NCBI RefSeq assembly: GCF_014119005.1
Contig: NZ_JACGYX010000005.1
Span: forward strand, 1-64,000
DNA: 64,000 nucleotides
Origin: Psychrobacter sp. GP33
Lineage (GTDB): Bacteria; Pseudomonadota; Gammaproteobacteria; Pseudomonadales; Moraxellaceae
Direction of reading: 5' to 3'
How positions within the stretch are numbered: position 1 is the stretch's first letter; each line of letters starts with the position of its first letter. A program made the position numbers and the translations under genes. Shown here piece after piece: positions 29,744-39,492 of this stretch. Below the pieces are notes generated by a model. It saw only the letters and a list, made by a program, of their open reading frames with translations. It ran no database searches and was not told where the DNA came from.

Positions 29744-31363
29744 ATGCAAGGAAGTAATCCACCAGAGGGCAGTCCGCCAAATAATGATTTTGAGGTAGAA
29801 GCTAAAAGTTCGCGTATGCAGGGTTTTTTAAAAGGCGTTGAGTGGCTTGGCAACTTACTGCCGCATCCGGTAATTTTGTTCGTTTGGATGTCGGTGTTTT
29901 TATTAGTGCTGTCTGCTGTACTGTCATTTTTTGGCGTATCAGCACTCGATCCGCGCCCAGTAGGGACAACCGGACGCAGCGAAGACGGCATTATTCATGT
30001 CGTTAATTTACTAAACGGCGAAGGCTTAGCGCGCATCGTTGAAAACTTAGTCACCAACTTTACCGGTTTTGTGCCATTAGGTACAGTATTGGTCGCGCTC
30101 TTAGGTGTGGGTATTGCTGAACGCTCAGGCATGATATCTGCTGCATTGCGCGGTTTGGTCATGAACGCCCCCAAAAAGCTGGTCACTTTGACCATTGTCT
30201 TTGCCGGTATTATGTCGAATACCGCAGCTGAGCTTGGTTATGTGGTATTGATACCGCTGGCTGCGGTGATTTTCCACTCGCTTGGACGTCATCCTTTGGC
30301 AGGATTGGCAGCAGCTTTTGCTGGCGTGTCTGGTGGTTATAGTGCCAATTTACTGTTGGGTACAGTTGATCCATTGTTGTCTGGTATCACCCAAGAAGCA
30401 GCGCGTATTATTGACCCAGCGTACACCGTTGGCGCAGAGGCAAACTGGTACTTTATGGCAGTGAGTACCTTTTTAATCAGTGGTTTGGGTTATTTCGTCA
30501 CAGAAAAAATCGTTGAGCCAAGTTTAGGTGAATACAACCCGAAAGATGCAGATGACCCTTCGGTGCTGGACAATCAAATCGAGAGTTTGTCGTCCATTGA
30601 GAAAAAAGGGCTTATCTGGTCAGGTCTGAGCATGTTGGTATTTTGCTTATTGCTGGCATGGACGATTGTACCGGCTGACGGTATATTACGTCACGCGGAA
30701 ACAGGACTGGTATCGGGTTCGCCATTTTTACATGGCATCGTGGTATTCATTTTTGTATTCTTTGCGATACCCGGTTATATTTATGGCAAAATTACTGGCA
30801 GTATGAAAAACAACCAAGATGTGGTTGATGCCATGAGCCACGCGATGAGTTCGCTCAGCATTTATATTGTATTGGTCTTTTTTGCTGCGCAGTTTACCGC
30901 CTTTTTTAACTGGTCAAATTTGGGTTCAATTATGGCGGTATCAGGAGCAACATTCCTTACTGATATCGGCTTAACGGGACCGTTTTTATTGGTTGGTTTT
31001 ATCCTAATTTGTGCGGTCGTCAATCTCATGTTAGGTTCGGCATCTGCGCAGTGGGCAATCACTGCGCCTATTTTCGTACCGATGCTCATGCTGACCGGCT
31101 ATGCGCCTGAGATGATTCAAGCGGCGTATCGTATTGGCGATTCGACCACCAATATCATCACGCCGATGATGAGCTATTTTGGCTTGATTATGGCAGTGGC
31201 GATTCGCTATAAAAAAGACACGGGCGTTGGCACGTTGATGGCAATGATGCTACCGTATTCAATGGCATTTTTGGTCGGTTGGGTGTTCTTATTTTGGATT
31301 TGGGTATTTGTCTTGGGTCTGCCAGTAGGTCCGGGTTCAGAGACGTTTTATCCGGCAAGATAA
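29744..31363 (+). CDS. AbgT-family transporter
   Basis: The 539-residue polytopic protein matches the AbgT/MtrF family: LGNLLPHPVILFVWMS near the N terminus, GVGIAERSG, NTAAELGYVVLIPL, GGYSANLLLGT, and near the end GSASAQWAITAPIFVPM and GDSTTNIITPMMSYFG. Members import p-aminobenzoyl-glutamate or export sulfonamides. The abgA/abgB hydrolase genes are absent nearby. The gene ends at a strong terminator. Confidence 0.92.
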   Translation: MQGSNPPEGSPPNNDFEVEAKSSRMQGFLKGVEWLGNLLPHPVILFVWMSVFLLVLSAVLSFFGVSALDPRPVGTTGRSEDGIIHVVNLLNGEGLARIVENLVTNFTGFVPLGTVLVALLGVGIAERSGMISAALRGLVMNAPKKLVTLTIVFAGIMSNTAAELGYVVLIPLAAVIFHSLGRHPLAGLAAAFAGVSGGYSANLLLGTVDPLLSGITQEAARIIDPAYTVGAEANWYFMAVSTFLISGLGYFVTEKIVEPSLGEYNPKDADDPSVLDNQIESLSSIEKKGLIWSGLSMLVFCLLLAWTIVPADGILRHAETGLVSGSPFLHGIVVFIFVFFAIPGYIYGKITGSMKNNQDVVDAMSHAMSSLSIYIVLVFFAAQFTAFFNWSNLGSIMAVSGATFLTDIGLTGPFLLVGFILICAVVNLMLGSASAQWAITAPIFVPMLMLTGYAPEMIQAAYRIGDSTTNIITPMMSYFGLIMAVAIRYKKDTGVGTLMAMMLPYSMAFLVGWVFLFWIWVFVLGLPVGPGSETFYPAR

Positions 31364-31393
31364 TTGCATAACAACGAGTAAATGCTAAATAAT

Positions 31394-31428
31394 AAAAAAC
31401 CCTTGCTAGATATTGGCAAGGGTTTTTT
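31394..31428. terminator. Bidirectional terminator between abgT-like and HAD genes
   Basis: AAAAAACCCTTGC (31394-31406) pairs with GCAAGGGTTTTTT (31416-31428) over 13 bp with a 9-base loop. The flanking genes converge on it. Confidence 0.92.
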
Positions 31429-31457
31429 TAATGTAAAAAATAGTCTATCGCTGACGG

Positions 31458-32282
31458 TTAATCAACATGGAAATGATTCAACACCGCTTGGATGCCATGT
31501 TCTTCAATCGTACCAGTGACAAAATCTGCTCTTTCTTTTAATTCATCTTTAGCATCGCCCATTGCCACCGCATAGCCGACCAAATCAAACATTTCTAAAT
31601 CATTCAGCCCATCACCAAATGCCATACAGTCGGTTGCATCAACGCCAAAATGCGCACATACATCCAATATGCCGCGCGCTTTTGAGGCATCAATTGGCAA
31701 AATATCGCCCACAATCTGATGCCAGTGGACTAACTTTAACCGGTGCTTAACAAAGTCTACATCTTGCATTTTTTGGTCTTGTTCATCAAAAAATACGGAA
31801 CATTGATATACGGTATTAAAATGACAATAATCAGGGTCAATCATACTACAGCTTTTGATTCGATCATGATACGTGGTCTGCCAATCGTGCTCATCTGACC
31901 ACACCACGTGGGTTGCGGAGTCAAATTTATAGACCAAATCGCTGCTTCTGCACAGCTCAGAAATTGTGGCGGCTTGCTCACTCGATAAGGGGTAGTCGCT
32001 AATCACGCGCTCATTATCAAAACTATATTGCCCATTCATACAGATAATGGCATCTAAAACGTCCGCTTCAAGCAATGCTAGAATATCGAGGGGCAATATC
32101 GGCTTTGAGCGTCCAGTTGAAATCACCAGTTTAATATCGGTCTCCGCCAGTGCTTCAAGCGTGGCTTTATTTTGTGGGGCAATTTCACCGTTTCGGCTTA
32201 ACGTGTCGTCGATATCAAAAAATATGATTTTGGGCGTGGGGATGGTGTCAATTTTTTCGGTTTTGTTGGTTGAGGTTGGCAT
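31458..32282 (-). CDS. HAD-superfamily (Cof-type) phosphatase
   Basis: The protein (about 274 residues from this start) has the HAD motifs: FFDIDDTLS with the nucleophile Asp, VISTGRSK, a long C2-type cap, and GDGLNDLEMF. Cof-type HADs dephosphorylate sugar phosphates and cofactors; the substrate here is unknown. The frame extends upstream to 32330, but AAGGA five bases before the ATG at 32280-32282 decides the shorter start. It lies downstream of parC and the membrane protein on the same strand. Confidence 0.85.
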   Translation of the reverse strand: MPTSTNKTEKIDTIPTPKIIFFDIDDTLSRNGEIAPQNKATLEALAETDIKLVISTGRSKPILPLDILALLEADVLDAIICMNGQYSFDNERVISDYPLSSEQAATISELCRSSDLVYKFDSATHVVWSDEHDWQTTYHDRIKSCSMIDPDYCHFNTVYQCSVFFDEQDQKMQDVDFVKHRLKLVHWHQIVGDILPIDASKARGILDVCAHFGVDATDCMAFGDGLNDLEMFDLVGYAVAMGDAKDELKERADFVTGTIEEHGIQAVLNHFHVD

Positions 32283-32339
32283 GAGTGTCCTTTTTAAATA
32301 TTTAAATTCAAATATGCTATATGTTTTCAAAAAATTAAA

Positions 32340-33002
32340 TTAGTTTTTATCAGTAATATCTTTTATTGATGGTTGCCAAACTTCAGGTAATAATGAATGT
32401 ATAGCTGATTTTTGTCCATATGAAACCATAGAACCCCAAATCGAAAGTATAATCAATAAAAAAACTATTGATACCCCATTGTTACTAGAAGTTCTAGTTT
32501 TCTTATCTTCGATGTTTACTCTCTGGTTAGGCTTCTCAATACCTAGCGCATTTTCTGCAAGACTTCTAACAACTGGTTGTCCGCAAACAGCAATAAATAT
32601 GATTAACGTAGACCCGTATATCAAGTTAGAAACTACTCCAAGATGTAAAGTATTTAACATTATTGGAGGAAACATATTAATGGCAGTATAAGTAGAAAAG
32701 TTTATTAAAACAGCAGTAATTATCGATAGAAAAGCGGCAGTAAAACTATAATGTCTGTAAAGTAATCGAATAAAAGATGAAGTAGCTAAAGATATAAAAA
32801 TATAATATGCTAAACAAAAAAGTAAGTTCTTAACGTCAAAGATTACCTCTAAACCTTGGACGCTACTCGTATTAGTTACAATAATTGGGCTTCTTAATGC
32901 GAAAGAAAGCATAATAATAGCAATGATAAAGCTACCAACAGTACAACTAACGATTATAGGAGAATTGTTAAACTCCTTTTTTGCGTTACTTAATAAGGTC
33001 AT
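32340..33002 (-). CDS. AT-rich multi-pass membrane protein, unknown function
   Basis: The 220-residue protein has about five hydrophobic segments (roughly 18-38, 58-80, 86-110, 120-145, 180-198) and a polar loop near 155-178. It begins six bases after the parC stop, without a good ribosome binding site, so it may depend on ribosomes ending parC. Base use is more AT-rich than in parC (ATA and AAT codons frequent), which suggests a different origin. No family is recognised; a distant likeness to Yip1-type proteins is a guess only. Confidence 0.7.
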   Translation of the reverse strand: MTLLSNAKKEFNNSPIIVSCTVGSFIIAIIMLSFALRSPIIVTNTSSVQGLEVIFDVKNLLFCLAYYIFISLATSSFIRLLYRHYSFTAAFLSIITAVLINFSTYTAINMFPPIMLNTLHLGVVSNLIYGSTLIIFIAVCGQPVVRSLAENALGIEKPNQRVNIEDKKTRTSSNNGVSIVFLLIILSIWGSMVSYGQKSAIHSLLPEVWQPSIKDITDKN

Positions 33003-33008
33003 ATAATT

Positions 33009-35318
33009 TTACCCAACCACCTCAACACTCGTCACATTCTGAAAACCTCTTGGCAATTGACTGCCACGACTGCCACGCTTGGACGTATAATTCGCTAAGT
33101 CCATCGGCTTTAAGGTTACATGACGTTTGCCTGCGGTGATGATTAGGCTGTCTTGCTGAGTTAATGGCGTGATGGCAAGGACTTCTTCCTTATCTTTTAG
33201 CGTAATCATTTTATTACCCTTACCGCGAGCCTGTTCAGGTAAGTCATCTAAGGCAAAGATTAATAAATAGCCTGCATTGGTCACGACGGCGATATGGTCT
33301 GGCGTTTGGTCAATACCGTCACTTTTAGTTGTGCTATTGACGCTCATATCTGTGGCAGTATCTATACGTGCGATGGGTAACAATCGGCTATCGGCAGTTA
33401 GGGTGATGATGTTTTTCCCTGCTTTTTGATTGCTGTCCAAATTACCCAAAGTATTGATAAAGCCGTAACCTTGCGAGCTGGCTAGAATAATACGTTGGTC
33501 ATTATCGCCAGCAAGTAGCTGCTCAAAGTGCGCGCCTGAGGGCGGTTTTAAGACACTGGTGAGCGGATCGCCTTGCCCACGTGCTGATGCCAAATTATGC
33601 GCCTCAACACTATAGCTGCGACCCGTACTGTCAAAGACGTAGATTTTCTCATTGGATTTACCGCGTGCGTGCGCTTGGTAGCTGTCGCCTGAACGGTAGC
33701 TCATGCCTTGCGCGTCCACGTCGTGACCTTTTGCGGCGCGTATCCAACCTGCTTTGGATAATACGGCAGTGATAGGCTCGCTTGGGACAAGGTCAGATTC
33801 TTTTAACGCTTGTGCGTCTTCACGTTCCGCCAGTGGCGACATACGATTGTCACCATGCGCTTTCATATCTTCAGTCAGCTCATCAATGATTAAGCCGGTC
33901 AAACTTTCTGGATTATCAAGATATTCTTGGATAATGGCACGCTCGTTTGCCAATTCATCTTGTTCGCGTTTTAGCTCAAATTCTTCCAGTTTTGCCAGTT
34001 GGCGCAGACGAATATCTAGGATGGCATTGGCTTGAATATCGGACAAGTCATAGCCTTGCATCAAGGCTAACTTTGGCTCATCTTCTTCACGAATAATGCG
34101 AATGACCTCATCGATATGTAAATAGGCAATCAATAAGCCAGCAAGAATGTGCAAGCGTTTATCGATTTTATCAAGGCGATATTCTAAGCGGCGCGTGACC
34201 ACGGAACGACGGCAAATGAGCCATTCTTCCAAGATATCTTTCAGGTTTTTAACTTTTGGCTTACCGTTTAGCCCAATCATATTCATATTGACACGGTAAT
34301 TGCTTTCAAGGTCAGTGGTGGCAAATAAATGACTCATCACGCGCTCGACATCAACGCGCGTTGAACGCAGCTCCAACACGATACGGCAAGCATTCTCGTG
34401 ATCTGATTCGTCATGAATATCAACAATCCACGGCAGCTTTTTATCGGTCATCAGCTTGGCAATTTGCTCTTGGATTTTATTACCGGACACTTGATAGGGT
34501 AGCGCATCGATAATGACGAGGTTTTTTTCTTTGTCATCGATATGGTAAGTGGCGCGCATTTTATAGCTACCACGTCCAGTTTCATATAAGGCTTGCAAGT
34601 CTTTTTTACTGGTGATAATTTCTGCTTTTGTGGGCAAATCTGGCGCAGGAATCGATTGGGTAAGTTGCTTGACGGATAGCTCAGGATTTTTTAATAAGCG
34701 AATAGCGGCACGTACCACTTCATTAAGGTTATGCGGTGGAATGTCGGTTGCCATACCAACAGCAATACCAGTCGTGCCATTCAATAAAATATTGGGCAAG
34801 CGCGCGGGCAACGTGGTCGGCTCCTGCATCGTACCGTCGAAATTGTCTTGCCAATCAACCGTGCCTTGTCCGAGTTCTGCGAGCAAGGTATTGGCATACG
34901 CGGACATTTTAGCTTCGGTATAACGCATGGCGGCAAAAGATTTTGGGTCATCAGGGCTGCCCCAGTTACCTTGTCCGAAGATAAGCGGATAGCGATAACT
35001 GAACGGCTGCGCCATGAGTACCATGGCTTCATAACAGGCGCTGTCACCGTGCGGATGGTATTTACCGAGCACGTCACCGACGGTACGCGCGGACTTTTTA
35101 GGCTTAGCCGTAGACTTAAGCCCCAGCTCGCTCATGGCATAAATAATGCGTCGCTGCACCGGTTTTAGACCATCGGCAATATTAGGTAACGCTCGATCCA
35201 TAATGACGTACATGGCATAATTTAAATAAGCTTGCTCAGTAAACTCGGCTACAGAACGGGTATCCATCGCTTCACTAGCGACGGTAACGGTAGTCGTATT
35301 ATCAATAACATCAGACAT
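33009..35318 (-). CDS. parC: DNA topoisomerase IV subunit A
   Basis: ParC is the DNA-cleaving subunit of the decatenase topoisomerase IV. The 769-residue protein has catalytic Y133 in AAMRYTEAK. The quinolone-resistance region [15 protein letters not shown] keeps S93 and E97, equal to E. coli S80 and E84, so it is wild type there. The C-terminal beta-propeller region follows from about 510. The partner parE is not in the window. An AT-rich membrane gene follows directly. Confidence 0.97.
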   Translation of the reverse strand: MSDVIDNTTTVTVASEAMDTRSVAEFTEQAYLNYAMYVIMDRALPNIADGLKPVQRRIIYAMSELGLKSTAKPKKSARTVGDVLGKYHPHGDSACYEAMVLMAQPFSYRYPLIFGQGNWGSPDDPKSFAAMRYTEAKMSAYANTLLAELGQGTVDWQDNFDGTMQEPTTLPARLPNILLNGTTGIAVGMATDIPPHNLNEVVRAAIRLLKNPELSVKQLTQSIPAPDLPTKAEIITSKKDLQALYETGRGSYKMRATYHIDDKEKNLVIIDALPYQVSGNKIQEQIAKLMTDKKLPWIVDIHDESDHENACRIVLELRSTRVDVERVMSHLFATTDLESNYRVNMNMIGLNGKPKVKNLKDILEEWLICRRSVVTRRLEYRLDKIDKRLHILAGLLIAYLHIDEVIRIIREEDEPKLALMQGYDLSDIQANAILDIRLRQLAKLEEFELKREQDELANERAIIQEYLDNPESLTGLIIDELTEDMKAHGDNRMSPLAEREDAQALKESDLVPSEPITAVLSKAGWIRAAKGHDVDAQGMSYRSGDSYQAHARGKSNEKIYVFDSTGRSYSVEAHNLASARGQGDPLTSVLKPPSGAHFEQLLAGDNDQRIILASSQGYGFINTLGNLDSNQKAGKNIITLTADSRLLPIARIDTATDMSVNSTTKSDGIDQTPDHIAVVTNAGYLLIFALDDLPEQARGKGNKMITLKDKEEVLAITPLTQQDSLIITAGKRHVTLKPMDLANYTSKRGSRGSQLPRGFQNVTSVEVVG

Positions 35319-35370
35319 AAAAGTGATTTCGCTTATTAATTATAAATAGGGTTGAACGATAAAGAATTCA

Positions 35371-35382
35371 GATAGCGCTATC
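35371..35382. repeat. Perfect 12-bp palindrome between parC and the vWA gene
   Basis: GATAGCGCTATC lies 53 bases before parC and about 190 bases before the divergent vWA gene. It could be an operator, but a palindrome of this size can occur by chance. Confidence 0.3.
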
Positions 35383-35575
35383 GTAAAGGAAATCGCCATA
35401 ATTAAAAAGGTGTCTGCCATAATAGACGACAAGTCGTGACGCGGTGAATCACCGTTTTATGTATAGATATTACATAGTAAGTTAAGTATAGTTAATTTTA
35501 TAATGATAATAATTTGATTGGTTTCTAGGTGAATAAATTGCCACTGACCTGACTGCAATAACAAGGATGCTGCTT

Positions 35576-37345
35576 ATGTTATCGACCCCTTTATCTCGCT
35601 TATATACTCACAAGTTAGCAGGTAGCGCATTATTAATAAGCGCGGTGACCAGTATCGGGCTGACGGCTTGTAGTTCGCAGCAAGTGAGTAAACCCATGGC
35701 TGAACCAACTCGTGATATGATGCCACAAAAGTCTGCAAGTACGGTCGTCTCAGGGGTCGCCCCTGTGATAGGGATGGCAGCGCCTACAGTTGTCAGCAGC
35801 GCCGATATGTTGACGCGCTCCACCAGTTATATCCCACAAGGTATGCCATCACCAAAAATGATGACCCCAGAAATGCGCGATAACTATCAAAAAAATGTCA
35901 CAAATCCCATTCATCGTACGGCTGATATGCCGGTTGCTACTTTATCCATTGATACTGATACCGGCAGCTATGCTAACGTGCGTCGCTATCTAAACGAGGG
36001 ACAGTTGCCACCAAAAGATGCGGTGCGGGTTGAGGAGATGATTAACTATTTTCCCTATCATTTTGCAAATGCGCGGCGTTTGAATCGTGCGCCCTTTATT
36101 ATTGAAACGGAAATAGTCGAGTCACCTTGGGATAAAGCCGGACAAAACAATCAAATACTAAAGGTAGGTATTAAAGCCATCGATACTGCGAAATTTGGGC
36201 AGAAAGCGATGACGCTGCCACCTGCTAATTTGGTGTTTTTGGTTGATACCTCAGGCTCAATGCAATCACAAGACAAGTTACCATTAGCGCAGGCGACATT
36301 AAACTTATTAGCCAAGCAGTTGCGCGCTGAGGACACCATTAGTATCGTCAGCTATTCGGGCAGTACCGAAGTTGTCTTACCTGCAACGCGCGGCGATAAA
36401 ACGGCAACCATTCAAGCCGCGATTAATGGCTTGCGCGCTGAAGGCAGTACCAATGGCGAAGACGCACTCAAGCTGGCTTATGCTGAGGCAAGTAAGTCAT
36501 TAAAAAAAGGCAGTATCAACCGTATTTTGATGCTTACCGATGGCGACTTCAATGTCGGTATTAGTGATGTTGATGAGATGCTGGACTTGGTAAAAGCCAA
36601 TCGCAATCGCGGGATTTCCTTGTCTACCATTGGCTTTGGTCGCGGTAATCTCAACGATTATATGATGGAACAAATGGCGGACAGCGGTAATGGCAATTAT
36701 AGTTATATTGACAGCCTAGCCGAAGCTAAAAAAGTATTGAGCGATGAGCTTGCAGCAACTTTTAATACCGTGGCGCATGATGTCAAAGTTCAGATTGAAT
36801 TTAATCCGACACAAGTGGAAGAGTGGCGCTTGATTGGTTATGAAAATCGCGTGCTCGCCGAAGAAGATTTTAATAATGATAAAGTCGATGCCGGTGAGCT
36901 TGGTGCTGGCAAGGCAGTCGTGGCATTGTTTGAGATTACTCCAACAGGGCAGATGGGCAGTTTTAACCCGCGTCGTTATCCAGACAATGCCCCTAATAAA
37001 AGCAACTCTATGGTTGCAAAAAATATTAACAATCAAGAGTTAGGCTTCTTAAAAATACGCTATAAAGCCACGCAAAGCACCAGCTCACAGCTGGTCGATT
37101 TGCCCATTAATGCGCTGAATAAAGCCACGCCATTAAGCAATGCCTATCCTGATACGCAGTTTGCCATAGCCGTCGCAGGGTTTGGACAGCGCTTGCAGCA
37201 GAGCCCGTATATTAATAACTGGCAATATAAAGACAGCCGCGCTCTTGCTACTCAAAGCCTCAATCAAAAAGCAGTCACTGACCCTAATGGCTTACGACGC
37301 AGTTTTATTGGTTTGACTGAACTTGCCGATGCCTTGCAGCCTTGA
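35576..37345 (+). CDS. YfbK-like vWA-domain lipoprotein
   Basis: The protein (about 589 residues) has a signal peptide with lipobox LTAC (C32 from this start), a YfbK-type N-terminal domain (SIDTDTGSYANVRRYLNEG, VRVEEMINYFPY), a von Willebrand A domain with MIDAS DTSGSM starting at D224, and a C-terminal domain typical of the family. Function of YfbK is not established; cell-envelope location is likely. An ATG nine bases upstream abuts the AAGG sequence, so the second ATG, eight bases from AAGGA, was chosen. Confidence 0.88.
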   Translation: MLSTPLSRLYTHKLAGSALLISAVTSIGLTACSSQQVSKPMAEPTRDMMPQKSASTVVSGVAPVIGMAAPTVVSSADMLTRSTSYIPQGMPSPKMMTPEMRDNYQKNVTNPIHRTADMPVATLSIDTDTGSYANVRRYLNEGQLPPKDAVRVEEMINYFPYHFANARRLNRAPFIIETEIVESPWDKAGQNNQILKVGIKAIDTAKFGQKAMTLPPANLVFLVDTSGSMQSQDKLPLAQATLNLLAKQLRAEDTISIVSYSGSTEVVLPATRGDKTATIQAAINGLRAEGSTNGEDALKLAYAEASKSLKKGSINRILMLTDGDFNVGISDVDEMLDLVKANRNRGISLSTIGFGRGNLNDYMMEQMADSGNGNYSYIDSLAEAKKVLSDELAATFNTVAHDVKVQIEFNPTQVEEWRLIGYENRVLAEEDFNNDKVDAGELGAGKAVVALFEITPTGQMGSFNPRRYPDNAPNKSNSMVAKNINNQELGFLKIRYKATQSTSSQLVDLPINALNKATPLSNAYPDTQFAIAVAGFGQRLQQSPYINNWQYKDSRALATQSLNQKAVTDPNGLRRSFIGLTELADALQP

Positions 37346-37487
37346 ACAGGAACAGTATGAGCGTTGCGATTTATTTACGAACGCTCATACCAATCTTTTA
37401 TATTGAGTAGTCTGGGTAAAGTGTGTATGTTAAAGAACAAATGTAGATTTACTGCCCATTGCACCATTTTTGAGGAGAAACAAGATT

Positions 37488-39221
37488 ATGGATAATCAAG
37501 ACCAGTTAACGCGCCGTGATGATAAAGTTTGGCTAAAAACTTATGAGGCGCTTGGGCTGACATATGATATTGAATTGCCTGCGGATAACACCTCGCTGAT
37601 TGATATTTTTGAACAAAGCTTTGCTAAAAATGGCAACAAAACCGCTTTTGTTTGTATGGGTTCTGAATTGACTTTTCAGGAAGTAGATTTATACAGTCGG
37701 CAAGTGGCGGCTTATTTGCAGTCATTGGGATTGGTTAAAGGCGATAAAGTCGCGGTCATGATGCCCAATGTTTTGCAGTTGCCCGTAACCATTATTGGCG
37801 TGCTGCGTGCTGGCTTGACCTTAGTGAATGTGAATCCGTTATACACTACCAAAGAGCTTGAGCATCAGCTTACCGACTCTGAGGCAAAAGCACTTATTTT
37901 GGTGGAGAACTTTGCCAAAACGTATCAAGATATTGGTCGTAATATCGTGGATCATGTGGTGATCACGGGTATGGGCGATCTGATGGGCACGCTGAAAGGC
38001 TTTATGGTGAATACGATCGTGCGCCATGTCAAAAAACTGGTGCCTGATTATAAAATTGCTGGTAGCGTTAAGTTCAACGCTGCGCTAAAAACAGTCACGA
38101 TGAGCCAATATAAGCGTCCAAGCAATATTACCCTTGATGATGTGGCTGTTTTACAATATACAGGCGGCACAACAGGCGTCGCTAAAGGGGCGATGCTGAC
38201 CCATAAAAACTTGGTAGCTAACCTTATTCAGTGCAATACTTTTTTAGGTAGTGCCTTTGATGCGTTTGACAAAAGTGGCGAGCAGGCAGTGATTATGACG
38301 GCTTTACCGCTGTATCATATTTTCTCATTTACCCTTTGTGGGATGTTTGGTCTATATCGTGGCTGTGTCGGCTTATTGATTCCTAATCCGCGTGATATTG
38401 ACAGCTTATTAAAAGCTTATAAAAATCATCCACCTGCACTTTTCCCTGCTGTTAATACGCTATTTAATGCCCTTGCTAATAATGAAGAGTTTAAGGCGTT
38501 GGATCATAGTAAGTTGCGCGTAACGATGGGCGGAGGAATGGCGGTAGTGAGCTCGACTGCAGAAAAATGGCGTCAAATAACGGGCAATATTATCGTCCAA
38601 GGCTACGGATTATCGGAAACATCTCCAGTAGCCACCGCCAATCCTATTAATAGCGCGACTTTTAGTGGCACTATTGGCGTACCGATGCCAGCGACTGACG
38701 TTGCTATTTTAGATGATGTGGGTAACGAGGTCGCATTGGGCGAACGTGGTGAAATTGGCGTGCGTGGTCCGCAAGTCATGAAAGGTTATTGGAAGCGTGA
38801 TGATGCAACATCAGAATCAATGACCAGCGATGGGTTTTTCCGTACTGGTGATATCGGTATCATGGATGAGAATGGTTATATCAGTATCGTTGATCGTAAA
38901 AAGAACATGATTTTGGTGTCTGGTTTTAACGTCTATCCCAATGAAGTCGAAGAGGTTATGGCAGGTTGTCATAAGATTCTAGAGTGCGGTGTCATTGGCG
39001 TTGAAGATGATAAAAGTGGTGAAGTGCCCAAAATTTTTGTGGTACGCCGCGATGCTAGCTTGACTGAAGAAGAAATACACGCCTATGCTAAAGAGCATTT
39101 GACTGGCTATAAGCGCCCACGTTATGTTGAATTTATCGATGAGCTGCCAAAATCAAACGTCGGTAAAATCTTGCATAAAGATTTGCGTAAACTTGAAGCA
39201 GACCGTCACGCTAAGCAATAG
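37488..39221 (+). CDS. fadD: Long-chain fatty acid--CoA ligase (first copy)
   Basis: The enzyme activates fatty acids through an acyl-adenylate to acyl-CoA. The 577-residue protein has the AMP-binding P-loop YTGGTTGVAKGAM, GYGLSETSP, the hinge region DRKKNMILVSGFNVYPNE and the catalytic-lysine motif PKSNVGKILHKDLR. A longer frame from TTG at 37470 contains the AGGAGA ribosome binding site, so ATG at 37488 is the start. A second, similar gene follows in tandem. Confidence 0.95.
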   Translation: MDNQDQLTRRDDKVWLKTYEALGLTYDIELPADNTSLIDIFEQSFAKNGNKTAFVCMGSELTFQEVDLYSRQVAAYLQSLGLVKGDKVAVMMPNVLQLPVTIIGVLRAGLTLVNVNPLYTTKELEHQLTDSEAKALILVENFAKTYQDIGRNIVDHVVITGMGDLMGTLKGFMVNTIVRHVKKLVPDYKIAGSVKFNAALKTVTMSQYKRPSNITLDDVAVLQYTGGTTGVAKGAMLTHKNLVANLIQCNTFLGSAFDAFDKSGEQAVIMTALPLYHIFSFTLCGMFGLYRGCVGLLIPNPRDIDSLLKAYKNHPPALFPAVNTLFNALANNEEFKALDHSKLRVTMGGGMAVVSSTAEKWRQITGNIIVQGYGLSETSPVATANPINSATFSGTIGVPMPATDVAILDDVGNEVALGERGEIGVRGPQVMKGYWKRDDATSESMTSDGFFRTGDIGIMDENGYISIVDRKKNMILVSGFNVYPNEVEEVMAGCHKILECGVIGVEDDKSGEVPKIFVVRRDASLTEEEIHAYAKEHLTGYKRPRYVEFIDELPKSNVGKILHKDLRKLEADRHAKQ

Positions 39222-39256
39222 TTAGCGGTTAAAAACTAAGCGCTTATGTGCTCATG

Positions 39257-39298
39257 AAAAAAGGATAAGGTCGCCACTGTGTGAACTTATCCTTTTTT
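39257..39298 (+). terminator. Rho-independent terminator between the two fadD genes
   Basis: AAAAAAGGATAAG (39257-39269) pairs with CTTATCCTTTTTT (39286-39298), 13 bp with a 16-base loop and a T-run. The paralogues are therefore probably transcribed separately. Confidence 0.85.
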
Positions 39299-39492
39299 AT
39301 TATTGGCGTTACGGTGTATATTTACGTTATCTACAGTTGAGAGCTGTACTTACCCTCTTTTTAAGAAGCACTTTTCTAGCGTAGAATACTGTGCGTAATG
39401 ACGTTCGGTTCACAAATAATCACTAACCAACACTGTATTTGCGCCTTCATTAGATTATTCTATGTTTTTAAATGTACCATTTAGGAAAAGTT

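Noticed and set aside
37470..37487. TTG start for the first fadD
   Set aside because: The AGGAGA ribosome binding site lies within these codons; the ATG at 37488 has proper spacing.
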